Source: Cyanophora paradoxa
Lineage: Eukaryota; Glaucocystophyceae; Cyanophorales; Cyanophoraceae
NCBI GenBank assembly: GCA_004431415.1
Contig: QPMI01000093.1
Coordinates: 186,001-250,000 of the forward strand
Reading direction: 5' to 3'
DNA length: 64,000 nucleotides
The notes below the pieces were generated by a model. The model was not told the DNA's origin and ran no database searches. It saw nothing but the letters and a program-made list of their open reading frames with translations. Positions 26,935 through 38,075 of the stretch are shown here, piece after piece. Within the stretch, counting starts at the first letter, position 1. Each line of letters opens with the position of its first letter. The position numbers and the translations under genes are program-made.

Positions 26935-29900
26935 ATGATCCGGATCCACAGGAATACAGCGGTTATGCATACGGCCACTGACATCACGAGCTGTATACGT
27001 ACATGTGCGCACTCGCGCGCTCGAGCTCAAAATCCGCAACAAGCCCAGCTGCTGCTTCTCGGCCATCTCGCCGGGATCCTGCTTACAACCGTTCTCTGTG
27101 CATATACATGCACAGCAGGATTAGCGCTCTCGCTTCCGCCCGTCAATGGCGACGGGATGCATGTGCCGAGCGGCACAGATCTAGATATTGAAACTGCCAG
27201 CAGCTGCAGCCCTAGGCCTTCGAATTCAAACGATATACCCGTTGCCCTCGAGAATGACCGACGCAGCAGCAGACTTGCATTTGGACCTCACTGGCTTTTG
27301 AACCCCACATGCAATGTGCTCGAAGCCACCCCAGCATGCGCAATAAATCGGTGACTACGGATCCTGCCAGGCTGCGCCTAAAGCTACATATATATATACA
27401 TATATAACATCTGATCACTCAGTCCGGATCCACGTACCGGACGCTGACTCCGGATCGATATCCACCACGCTGATCCGGCCCCGGGATCCGGCAGTTACAT
27501 TGTGGATACTCGACACTTGCTGCCTTCATTAGCTGCCGCCGCGGGCACAGAAGGACTCGTCTATGTAACCAGCCTTGAAGAAGTCAAACCCCTCGATTGG
27601 GTCGAGGTTTATGAGGTACGGAAGCACCTAATATAAATATTGATCTTCCTTTCCAACAAATCAGATGCAGTGCTCTTCCTGATCGCACATGTGCACGTCC
27701 GATTTCGCAGGCACTGCTCAAGAATCTCATCGCATCGTCGCAACGTGCCAACATCTCGAGCCTGCTTGTATTCACGTCGAAAAGGCTGAGCGACAAGTTG
27801 CTCGCGGAGGGCATCCTTGCCGTGCACCAGCCGTCCCTGCGCTGCATGACGAAGGTGATCATGAGCGCGCCGGTTACAGTGGATTGCACAGAGAATGCTT
27901 CTAACATGCGTACATGTACTTTTCAATTCGTCTGCGCAGCAATTCAATATCCAGAACTATCTTAAGTGGCTGTACGTTTTGAACGTGATTTCGACCGGAT
28001 ATGACGTCGTGTATGTCGATTTGGACGTCGCCTTCGCCCGCGGCCGCGCACCGAATTTCTCGCGCGCGCACCACTTCGAATTCGCGTCATCTTCCCCGAC
28101 TGGTCGGAGGTGCACAACGCTGTCTCCTAATCGCGTGGGCCCAATATCGACATCGAATTCGAAGTTCTTACTATCTGCGCTAGCCGGCGCGCTGGCAGCG
28201 GCTTCTTCTATGCGAAAAGCGATCCTGGTACTTGCACTTTAAAAGAGATGAAGCATGCATCGATATCGCATCAGGCTGATCTTTGCATCCCTATCAGAAA
28301 CTGCGCGAGCGATTGCGGAACTCTTGGCTGCGTTCGAAAGCGACGCCGAGGCTGATGAGACGGTGCTCTGGCGCCGCTCGGACGAGGTCTGCAGATCGAC
28401 GTCGACGTCTTCATGCAAATAAATCTACATGTAAAGTCGATTAACGAATCATATGCACAGCATTACTTGAATGAAATTTTGTTGAGTCGGGTAATGCCGA
28501 ACCGCACGCTCGATATTCGCTTGCTTCCTGTGGACGAGGTGCACTTGATATATCATAATGACATGATCGATATCAATGTGTATTCGCTGCAAATAATAAT
28601 CAGCAAGTAATAATAATAACTTGTAACCTCCGCACAGGTCGCTTCTGGATTCCACTACTGGCACATGCACAAGTTTAGGAAGGAGGGAAACGAGGTCCAG
28701 CCGTACGCGGTGCACGCAAGCTGGGCTGCGCAGCGATCCAAGGCTCACGCTTTGAGGGAGGTCGGATTGTGGTTCGTTCGCATCCCGTTGAAAAACGTTG
28801 ATTAGCCTCGATCTCTCCGATCGCGAGCGCTCATGATCACGTTTCGCAGGCATCTCAATGCCACAACCCGCCAGCGCCGCCTGCTCTCTTACATCCCGCC
28901 GTCCAATCGGAGCTTCGAAACCGAAATGGAAGCTCTCAGGAGCGCGCTTGGCGTGGCTTTCGCCACCGGCCGATCGCTCGTCCTCCCCTCAATTCCATGC
29001 ATTCTCAATCCCGTGCACAAAGTATCTACGTACCCGTCTGATCATGCTCATGATTGTTGCTCTACGAACACCAACGCACACGCGTACGCATCTGCAGGAA
29101 ATTCAGCTGGGTGACAGCCGCGGACTTTGCTCGCCTTCCGCAATTTTCGAGATTGAATCCCTAATTGAGAACTTCGAAGTTCGGGAACACAATTACCTGA
29201 AAGGTTCTCGCACAATCGTTTTCTTGGAAGCTCCTTACGTGTATGATTGATGCAAGCTCCATTGCAATTACAGAGTTCCCCGTGCCCCTCGAAGAAACCG
29301 CTCGCGTTACCTTCCGACAACACACCACTGATAGCGATGTCCGCGGCCCGCATCTAATTTAATACCGCTGTTTAATTTGATGATTGCGACAGCTCGAAAG
29401 CATCGTCGGGGAGGGCCTTGATGACCATGAGAAGAGATTGCTTATTCTGTCTGGAATCGAAGTGCGAATATTCAAAATCGACTGAACGGTTATCTTTGTT
29501 TCTTTACTCGCTGCACGGGCAAATTCTCGCAGCACGGGTTCAGCTTCTCGGCTCCTGCGCTGAGTATGGGATTCGGCGAGAGGCTGAAACGCGCACTCAA
29601 GTGCAGACCAGAGCAGTGGTGCGAAAACGATTGACATCGATATCCTTGCTGACGGAATCGAACGTCGAATGGCACCGGTCATATAATCGGCTTACTGAGA
29701 TTCGAAACAGGGTCTACGAGGCCTGCCAGGAGGCCGGCATTGCCTGGCCGTACACGCGAACGTGTGAACGTGATGCACGGCCCCTTGTAGCCCAGGGCCC
29801 GCGCCCCAGAGAGGAGCCCCTCAAGAGCATCTTTGCGGAGTCCGAAACCACCCCCGAGCTCGACGACAGTCCGGATCAGTTCGGATCCGCGAATACCGCG

Positions 29901-29972
29901 CTAGGGCTCCCCTCCATTTGCGGAGACAAACACGCTTCTTTCTGGCACACCAAGCGCACACTACAGATCTAG
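26935..29972 (+). CDS. Two-domain secretory-pathway glycosyltransferase (Nucleotid_trans domain plus second, fucosyltransferase-like domain)
   Basis: The first exon has a membrane anchor (LLLLGHLAGILLTTVLCAYT), suggesting a type II Golgi protein. Next come exons YIVDTRHLLPSLAAAAGTEG, LVYVTSLEEVKPLDWVEVYE, FNIQNYLKWLYVLNVISTGY and DVVYVDLDVAFARGRAP, whose DLD is the metal-binding DxD motif. RAGSGFFYAKSDP, ETARAIAELLAAFESDAEAD and PYAVHASWAAQRSKAHALRE then complete a Nucleotid_trans/GT77-like domain. A second region (RRLLSYIPPSNRSFETEMEA, LGVAFATGRSLVLPSIPC) resembles the start of fucosyltransferase-like enzymes. It continues through LESIVGEGLDDHEKRLLILS to a C-terminal exon ending FWHTKRTLQI at 29972. 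Role: transfer of sugars to secreted or wall glycans. Second-domain assignment and several splice sites are tentative. Introns here are AT-richer, with palindromes such as gcatgcatcgatatcg. Confidence 0.7.
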
Positions 29973-30513
29973 ATGTAGAAAGGAAATGTATATGTGGAAA
30001 AATAGTCTAATGAATGATTTTATTGCTCTGCCGCGCCGCGCGCAGTGCCTCAGAGCGAGGGCAACCGAGGGTCAACATTCGTTGTCATTAATTTCCATGC
30101 GTACCTTGAGCTTCCTTTCTTACCTTTCCCCGCATGCATGCTTTGAGCCGCGCCTTCCGGATCCCCACCCGCGGCGCCGGCGTCGGCTAGCGCTGCCCCT
30201 CAGCGCCGCCCCCACTACTCGAGGCTCGGCGAACCGCCAAACTGGCGCCCGGCGCCGCGGGGGTCGGCAGGCTATCGCCGCGGGGGTCGGCAGGCTATCG
30301 ATATCGGCCCCGCGATCGGAGCACGCACGGGCAGCCCAAGAAATATTATTGGACCCAGATCTCGACCTTCTCTCGATCAAAACCGCATATTTAGCAGCGC
30401 ATGCGCATGTGGGATCCGGAACGGGCGGGGGAGGCTGGGCTGAGATCGTGAACTGCGCGTTCCAACAGAAACAGAAACAGAAGGGGCCGGCGGAGGTTAT
30501 AATTATATAATAA
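29973..30513. other. Intergenic region containing copy 2 of the dispersed repeat
   Basis: 3' flank of the glycosyltransferase and 3' flank of BABAM1 (convergent). Apart from the repeat it holds a direct duplication of cgccgcgggggtcggcaggc (30255 and 30277) and a cagaaacagaaacagaa run. No gene seen. Confidence 0.5.
30101..30210 (+). repeat. Dispersed ~110 bp repeat, copy 2
   Basis: Same orientation as 23227-23337. Differences include a six-base insertion (gcgtcg) near 30180. Both copies sit next to 'cagaaacaga' stretches, suggesting the repeat unit is longer but decayed beyond the 110 conserved bases. Confidence 0.8.
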
Positions 30514-32590
30514 TCAGCCCGGGAGCTCGATGAGGTCGGGGTCGCCGGGGCAGGGCAGGCCCCCCACGGGGGGCGCCTCCCGCAGCCGCTCAAGAAACTC
30601 CGCCTGCGGCCCGGAAGGTCAGCTGAAGCTCAAGGGGGGGGGGGGGGGGAGGAGGAGGAGGAGGAAGAGGGGTGTACAAGAGGGAGCTTGAAGGGGGCGG
30701 GGGGGAGGGAGGGGGGGGGGGGGGGGCGGCGGGTTGGAAGGAAGAGGAATGGCAGGGCAAGGCAAAGGGAGCGTGGGGTGAAGCGGACGGGGGGCGGGAA
30801 TCTTTCATTTAGAGTGCTTCTAGAACGTGGGCGCGGGGCCCGGGGATGGGGGCGCGGGGCGGGGCGGGGCGGGGCGCGAGGGGGCCCGGGGCGCGAGAAT
30901 GTGGGCGTGGGGCCCGGGGATTTAGACCATATAAAGGATGAATCTTTGGAGGCGGGGCGGGGCGCGAGGGTGCGGGGGCGCGCCTGCTCCTTGCGCTGCC
31001 GCGGGTGCGCGAGGAGGTACGTGAACGACTGGTGCAGCTTCCGCGCGCTCGTGCTGTTCTCCTGCGCACGAAGGGAGGGTTACAGAGAAAAGAGGAGGGG
31101 GGGTACGGAGCGCACGCAGAAGTACCCCCGGCCGCCGGGCCGCCGGTCGTCCTCCATGAGCGTGATGGCGTCTGAGGCTCCCCGAGCTCAGGTGAGGCTC
31201 GAGCTTCTTTCCTTAGACCTTCAAGGAAGAGGAGCTAAAGGAAGATCCTTAGAATCGAGGAGAAGATTCTCTGGATCTAGCTTCCTTCCCTAAGCTAACT
31301 CTTAGACTTCCTTTTTCCGTATTATCTACTTGCTTGCGGACCGTAGACGTCCTGGCAGTGGTTGTTGTCGGTGGGCTTGTCGTGCAGGTAGAGGGCGTCG
31401 AAGTAGAAGTTCGCCTTCCGCAGCGCCTCCTGCACCACCTGCGAGAGGTCACGGCCGGGCTCGCCGGAGCGGCGGGGGGAGGAGAGGGGGGGGGGGGGGG
31501 GGGTGGGGGGGCGGGGGCGGGCGGGGCGGGCGGGGGCCGAGGCCGAAGGCGGGGCGGGGGCGGGGGCGGGGCGGAGGCGGGGGAGCCGAGCGGGGGGGGG
31601 GGGAAGGGGGGGGAGGAGGAGGAGGAGAAGGGGAAGGAGGGATGAGGGGGGGGGGGGGGGGCGGGCCGGGCCGGGAGGGCCGGGCGGAGGCGGGGGCGGG
31701 GGGCGGGGCGGGAGGCAGGGGAGCCGAGCGGGCTCGCCGCCGCGTGAGATCGGACCCAGAGGAACTAGGCGGGCCTAGGCGGAGCGGGCGGAGTACGGCT
31801 TTCGTTGGACTTTTCTCGCTCACCGGGGAGGTGTTGTTCCGGGGTACGATGGAGCTTCGACCGTAGAGGAGCACAGCGCGAACGCAAGCGGGGGCCGAGG
31901 GGTCGTCCAGTATCCCCCGCACCCGCGGGTGGCCCGTCCTGCGCCGGCGCGTCGTAAGTCAGAGTGGGCCGGCGCCGCGGAGGGCGGAAGGAAGGGTCGG
32001 ATTCTTCGTACACGGCTTCGAAGACGGATTGGACGTCTGCGGGCGCCAGGGGGGTACGTCGGCGGCGGGCGGGCGGGCGGGGAAACGGAGCGGGCGGCCG
32101 GCACGACGCACCGAAGGACTGGTAGCGGTCGCCGGTCTTCATCTCCCAGATCGCGTTGATGATCTCTGCTCGCGCGCGCTCGCGTCGGAATTGTTCGAAT
32201 TGTGAGCGCGAGCTGCGCCCGCGGCTCCAAATGCAAAATAGGCGCACGCTGCTCGTTGTTGGTGAAGTCCAGGACGCGCTTGACGCCCACGTCGAGCGTG
32301 TACACGGCCACCTCCGTCGCGGGGCAGAAGCGCAGCTTGCAGGCGATGAAGGTCGTCAGCCCGCTGCGAGCGTGTGATCGTGAGCGGCAGGCTATCAGGC
32401 ACACCCACGGTGTTCAGGTCACACCGCTTTGCGTTGTCCAACCTCGACCGCGCTCCCATCTTCTCGTTCAGCTCGTCGCTGACCATGAAGAGCCACGGTC
32501 AGCGTTCAGCGGGGCCGCGCTGCATGCGCATGCGAGCACAAAGACGCACGAGGAATCGAGGAAGAGGAACAGCTTCTCCGGCCCCGCCAT
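30514..32590 (-). CDS. BABAM1: MERIT40/BABAM1-like subunit of BRISC/BRCA1-A complexes
   Basis: Minus exons begin MAGPEKLFLFLDSS (32590), joining DELNEKMGARSRLDNAKRCD. Further exons: FIACKLRFCPATEVAVYTLD, IINAIWEMKTGDRYQSFG, DVQSVFEAVYEESDPSFRPP, GHPRVRGILDDPS with AVLLYG, VVQEALRKANFYFDALYLHD, SDAITLMEDDRRPGGRGYFC, then KLHQSFTYLLAHPRQRKEQ, ending DPDLIELPG at 30514. The order (EKxxxxxDxS start, VLLYGR, NFYFDALYLHD, C-terminal LLAHPRQR) is that of MERIT40, a VWA-fold scaffold that holds the BRCC36 deubiquitinase and BRE together in DNA-damage and signalling complexes. The C-terminal extension after LLAHPRQR is short. Introns include G-rich tracts on the plus strand around 31480-31720. Confident on the family; less on each splice site. 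Confidence 0.75.
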
Positions 32591-33186
32591 TCTGGAGCGC
32601 GGCGCCGGCGCTGCCGCTCGATGCTAAGCACACCCCCCGGCGCAAACGCGTGCTGTTCAGCTGCGGTGTACACTGCTGATGTCCAAGCTGCGACGGTGCT
32701 CGGCGCTTGCGGCCAACGCGCTCGACTCGACGGCTTGGAGTGCAGCGTCGACTCCGGCGTGCCACTCTGTCACTCTCGATCGCTCGATCGCTCGATGGTC
32801 GGTGCTCGTTTGATCGTTCAAAGCTCGGGAGGGCGATGAGCCCGTGCTACTGTACCCCCATTAAGCTTGGTTCCCGCCCGCGACCGTGAGTTCTGAGCCT
32901 CCGACGGCCAGCTGCAGCTTTGAAATTGGCCTCTTGGGCGTCTGCGCAGCTTTTGAGCCCCAAGCCTTCCAACTTCCAAGCGGACTCGTGGAGGACGCAT
33001 CCAGCCACGCGGCTCGCGTACGGTTGCGTAGGTCTGTGATCGGAGCCTTTCCTTCGTCCCGGATGCTTCGTAGCCTGTCCATCATGCGGAGATAGCACAG
33101 CTTGCGGGTTCTTCCGCGCGCGCCGATGCCGTCGACGTCAGTCGGCGAGCTCACGTAGCTAGGCAAACTCAGAGCAGCCCTCCTCC
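32591..33186. other. Divergent intergenic region BABAM1 (-) / FN3 gene (+)
   Basis: Should carry both promoters. A GATCGCTC triplet run (tcgatcgctcgatcgctcga) is at about 32777-32796. No coding region recognised. Confidence 0.45.
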
Positions 33187-35714
33187 ATGTTTCAGAATAT
33201 ACTCCGCGGCGCCGCGAAGCGCTTCGCGAAGAATCTGCTGAAGAAGAACTGGCTTGAGGACGGACTCGCACAGGTCTTCGACCCCGGCGACGTAGAGAGC
33301 GGGGTGCGCCGCGCGCCAGCCCCGCGCTCGTTTGGAGCTTCGCGGCCTAACGCGCGCGCGGCCGCGGCCGCTCGCAGCTTGAAGAGCTGAGGGAGAGCGC
33401 GCGGAAGCAGGCGAGGAGGGCCGGCGCGGCGGCGGATGCGTTCGGGCTCGATGAAACGCACAACGGGCACCACGGGGCGCACGGCTCGCCGCACGGGGAC
33501 GGGCACCACTGCCACCACGAGCACGGCGGCGGCCCCGGCGGCCACCCGCCGCGGCCCGAGGCGCCCCGCGTCGTCGATATGGGCGCCGCCTTCGTCGAGA
33601 TCGCGTGGAGCCCCGTCCAGGTCAGCGCCCTCCCGCCCGCGCGCGCGCGAGCGCCGGGAAAGGGTCGCCGCCCCGATTCGAACCCGGTTCGGGCCGCGAA
33701 GTGCCTGCCGCCGGTGACGGGGTACCTCGTGCTCCTCAACGGGGGTGTACCCCTTTGGACCCAAGCCTCCCCCTTCTGTCGCGTGCGCCGTACACCCCCC
33801 CCCCTCTGTACCCCCGTACCCCCGCCCACGCGCCCGCCCGAAGGTGGAGAACCTCGAGCCCGGGGGGGTGTGCACGTTCGAGGTCGTCGCCCAGAACAGT
33901 GCGTACCCCCCCCCGCCCCCCTCCTCCGCCGCCAACGCGCTGCGCCTTTCAGTGCACGGATTTGGGCCCACGTCTCCCAAGACCACAGTCACGACTCCCT
34001 CCTTGGAGCCCGGCGGAGGTGCGCGGCCGGCCCGCGGCACCCTGTGCTGTCCCCTGTACCCCTGTCCCCTGTCCGACCCCCCGCGCAGCAGAGGATGGAG
34101 ATGCCGCCGCCGCCGAGTGGAGCGAGGAGGAAGAGATGGAGGAGGAGGACGAGGAGGAGGCGAGTGGGGCGCGAGAACAGGAGGAGGAGGGGGGGGAACA
34201 AGGGACGGGCCACGTGTGCTGGACGGGGAGGAGGCCGGGGCCCGCCGGGGGGGGGGAGGACCCCGTCCTCCTCGAGCTACAGTGCGAGGTGCGGTGGCGG
34301 GGTACGGGGTTCCGGAGGGGAGGGGTACAGGCCGCGGGGTACATGCAGTCTAGATCCCGGCTGGAGGCTCTCGGGGCTAGAGACCGGGGCGCTCTTTCCC
34401 GCCTGAAAAGGCTGAGCCGCACGTCCCTTTGGACCCGCTTAGGCCCAGCCCTCCGGATCCCCGCTTTCGAGCACGCTTCGAGTTTCCAAGCCGCCATCTG
34501 AGCTCCGTCTGAGCCTCCGTCTGAGTCTCCATCTGAGCTCCGCCTAGGCCTAGCGCGCCCTGCTCACCACCACGCTGTCTGAGCCGCCACCTGAGCCTCC
34601 GTTTGAGCTTTCTGAGCTGAGCCTCAGGACGGAGAGACGGTGCGGGTGCCGGCGGTGGTGCGGCGTTCCTGCGGGAGCCCCGCGGGGGGCCGCCCCACCC
34701 GCGCCGGCTCGGGCCTACTCGCCCGCATCTGCGAGGGCGAGGGCGAGGGCCGGGAGGAGGCCGAGGGGGATGGAGGAGGGGGAGGGAGGGCGGAGGGCCC
34801 CGCACCCCCCAACAAGCTTAAGCCCCCGGCGGGCCGCAACCGGCGGGGGTCCGTGGTCCGAGCCGTGGCCCTGGCGCCGGGCCCGGAGGAGCTGTGCCCG
34901 CTGGAGCGCCCGGAGCGGGCCGAGCGCTGCTGGGAGCGGCCCGTGGAAGCGATACGGAGCGACCGAGCCATGCTGGAGGCCTGCCCCGTGTTCAGGCTGG
35001 AGCCTCAGGCTCAGGTGAGCCCCGGAGGGGGGGACGGAGCCGGCTCGGGCGAGCCTCGACTCCTTCGGGTCGTGGCGTCGCGCCGGCCCTCCCGCCACCC
35101 CTCCGCTTCGCCCCCTCCCGAGCCGCGGCCGCCGCCGCCGGCCCCTCTCTCGAAGGGTTCGGATCCGCCGGCTCGCGTGCCCTCCGTCTCTCCGCGGCGG
35201 GGCCGCTGCGCCGCCCGCCGGCCGCGCCCGAAGCGGGCGCCCGAAGCTTCCCCCGCCCTCCCATGCTTCCCCTGCCTCGCGGCGCGGGCGCTGCTGGCGG
35301 ACCCCTCCGCCGCCGCCGCCGCCGTCCGCGCCTCTGACGCCGCCGCCGCCTGCGCCCGCTCCCACTCGAGGGTGCACGCGTACCCCCCTCCCCTCCCCGC
35401 CACCATTCTCCATCTTCTTAAAGCTTAGCGCCGCGCGTGCGCAGGAGCCGCCGCTTCGGAGGACGGCGAGCCACCCCGAGGGCATCGCGAGCCTGGGCCT
35501 GGGCCTGGGTCCGTCCCCGTGGGACTGGTTCGCCTCCGGGCTCGGCCCCAGGCCCGCCCCGCACCTCCTCCTCCCCCCCGGCGCTGGCGATGGCCGCGGC
35601 CTCCCGGCCGCGGCCGCCCTCGGTCCCGGCTCCGGCCCTAAGACCGCAGCCCTCGCCGGCGGTGGCGGCGCGCCGGGCCGGGGCGTAGGGACCCCGCGGC
35701 GGCCCTCGCATTAG
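33187..35714 (+). CDS. Fibronectin type III domain protein, multi-exon
   Basis: Begins MFQNILRGAAKRFAKNLLKK followed by NWLEDGLAQVFDPGDVE. The next exon is His/Gly-rich (HHGAHGSPHGDGHHCHHEHG), a possible metal-binding stretch, and leads into PRVVDMGAAFVEIAWSPVQ, PVTGYLVLLNGG and KVENLEPGGVCTFEVVAQNS, a fibronectin III domain (Trp in strand B, Tyr-Leu-Val in strand C, LEPG turn before the F strand). Later: an acidic run (WSEEEEMEEEDEEE), LLELQCEVRW (perhaps a second beta domain), then a low-complexity Arg/Pro/Ala tail. FN3 domains mediate protein contacts; I cannot name the protein. The last exon reads equally well in two frames (stops at 35688 or 35714), so the end is uncertain. Confidence 0.6.
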
Positions 35715-36788
35715 ATCTATTCCGCTTTCCTGTGCCTGCAGCTGCATATGCATGCATACGCATGATATGTGCAGCCTTGCACTGCGGCAGCAGCAACTGC
35801 CGCAGTACGTTCGTGGTACCGGATGATTCGCTAGCGCTCTTAAATAGTGAGTTAGCTTATCCTAGCTATATAGCCGCTGAGCTGTACATATATAGTCGCT
35901 GAGTCATTTAAAGCAGAATACTAATATTAGCATATAATCATGCATATGAGTACTAGTTATGCATATGCATGCATGCGCACTGCGGCATATGTGCATATGG
36001 GTTGAGCTCCGCCGGCGGCGCGCGGGTACGCATGCTAGCGCTAGCCGCTGAGCTGGCCCCTTGGGCTCATGATCAACGGCTTGGTATATATATATCATAG
36101 TATCGAGCGCGGCCCGCGATATATCGATCTGCCGCTGGCCCGGCCCGCGGCCGGAGCTCGAGGCTCGTGATGAGCCTCCGGAGATCCGCTGATCATGAGC
36201 CGGCCCGGTCCGGCGGATCATGCATATGTTCCCGCCGATTAATATTCGTGCATATGCAATGATTTCCCGGAGTCGACGTCCCGCCGGGCCGTCTACGCTT
36301 CAGGACTTGCGAAGTTCGCTAGCTGTCACAGTGTATAGACATGTACAGTCGGACTGTGCACGTGGAGGACTCGGGAGGGTGCAAGGCGATCGTGAAGGAC
36401 ATGGAGCACGCGTGCAATAGCAGCCCGCCGGGCCGGAGTACGTACGTAACGTGGGGAACATGTACAGCGCATGCACATGGGGAGGCCTAGGGGAAAGACG
36501 CCGGCGCGCCGGTCGGCCCTGGGGCGCCAGCAATCGAGTTCAAGCGCGTATTAATTTGTGACATTGCCATTGGATTCAATGATTGCGACATAGAACAGAG
36601 AGATTATTTCAATTGCAATGTGAAGGCTTCTCTCCTATGTAGCGCGCTACGGCAGCTGAAGGCCCGTCGCACGGGCCGCAACTTGCAGAAAGCGACAAGA
36701 CTCTGAGATAGGCCATAGCTAGCTCGTCGAATAATTAAAAATATTTCTCGAGCTTAGCTAGCTATAGATCTAGTGCGCCGCGCGCCAT
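35715..36788. other. Intergenic, palindrome-dense, no gene seen
   Basis: AT/GC-balanced DNA full of short palindromes (gcatatgcatgcatgc, gcgctagc, tatatata). The last 230 bases (36557-36788) belong to the 1.5 kb tandem duplication. No protein similarity recognised. Confidence 0.5.
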
Positions 36789-38075
36789 CTAGCAGTCCGC
36801 GAACTCGATCTCGAACGCCGCCTCGGGGCCTCGTCCAGGCTGTCGAACTGCGCGCGATCGAAGGCCACGTCAAAATTCGAAATGGAGCGGAATATATTTC
36901 ATTTAGCACGCGGAACCCGGCGCGCGGGGCCTCGGGCCTCGATTTCCGAAAGTTCGCACCTCGATGTCGGCCTCGAGCATGGCGATCGATATCTCCTCGT
37001 CGAGCTGCGCGATGTCCTTGTACTCGGTCCCGTTGAGGGCCTGGGCCGTCGAGTCCACGACCTGCCAACCCGTACGCGTTTAGTTCACGCTAGCGCTTGT
37101 GACTACCGCTCGAACTTCTAAAGCAAAGCGAAAACGAATGGGCGCAGCGCACCGAGGCGAGGGAAACGTCCTTGTTGGAAATGCACCCGCAGTCGTAGGT
37201 GGACAGGGCGACCGCCACCTGCGCGTACGGGGTAAAATAAGTTCGGGCTGCATGTGGGTCGGGCCCGCGGCTCCGCCGCGCGCGCGCGCCTTGTTGTAGG
37301 CGATGTCGATCTCGACGGGGTGGTGCTTGGCGGCGTCGCAGTCGTCGGCAAGGTCGCCGGCAAAGTCCAGCGCGTGGCGGAAGTCCTCGAACTTGAACGT
37401 CTGCACGCGATTCGTACATATTAGTACTCGCAGAGTTTGCGCGGCATGCGCAGCGACGAAGTGCATCGCAAACGTGTTCACACCTTCACGATCTGCTGCA
37501 GCGAGGTGCTGCCATTGGAGATGGTCTCGACGCGCCAGCCGGGCAGGGTGGACGAGCCGATCTCGGCGACCTGGCCGCTGGAGAGAGCGGTGAAGGTCGG
37601 GCTGCACAGACCGCGAGCATAAGCGAGGTGCGCGCGCGAGGGCAATTGCAAGGTCGTGCATACCCGCCGTCCGCGACGGAGTTCACGAGGTCAACGAGAG
37701 CGTCCGACGACATGGCGGCGAGAAGCTTAAGGACTTGGCCGAGAGAGCGTGCGTTAGCTCGAACTGGTCGAACTTGGCAGATGCGAGTGAGCGGCCACGG
37801 ATGACGAGGCCTGCAGGCTGCAGGCTAGGGCGACAGGTACCCCGCCAACGCGCTGAGCGGTTCGGACCAAACGCTCCTAAGAGTTTACCCGAGCTGCCTA
37901 GGAGTCTAGTAGGAGGCTAGGCCATCATGATCATGCCATGAGGGCCCGATGAGGCCCATGACTCAGTGACTCAGTTAATCCCATGATGCGCAGGCACTCA
38001 GTGACTTCCTGCAGAATTCATGTTCAATTGCAATTGCAAGGTCCTGTGAAATTTGTTCGGAAAGGCCGGGAAAGC
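36557..38075. repeat. 1.52 kb tandem duplication, unit 1
   Basis: Nearly identical to 38076-39595, which follows it directly in the same orientation. The differences I can see are homopolymer lengths only: gggg versus ggggg near 36831 and 36930, and gggg versus ggg near 37228. Each unit holds one complete dehydratase-like gene plus flanks. Confidence 0.95.
36789..37713 (-). CDS. Pterin-4a-carbinolamine dehydratase-like protein, copy 1
   Basis: Minus exons: MSSDALVDLVNSVADGG, then LCSPTFTALSSGQVAEIGSS, LPGWRVETISNGSTSLQQIV, then TFKFEDFRHALDFAGDLADD with AAKHHPVEIDIAYNK, then VAVALSTYDCGCISNKDVSL. Last come VDSTAQALNGTEYKDIAQLD and a final exon ending FEIEFADC at 36789. The core FxF...F, HHP and V.V.LSTYD.G.(I)S.KDV.LA matches PCD/DCoH, which dehydrates 4a-hydroxytetrahydrobiopterin; the HHP motif carries the catalytic histidines. 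The ~60-residue C-terminal extension after the PCD fold is unusual. Next to a reductase and GTP cyclohydrolase I, so pterin metabolism is a coherent role. Four or five short introns. Confidence 0.8.
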
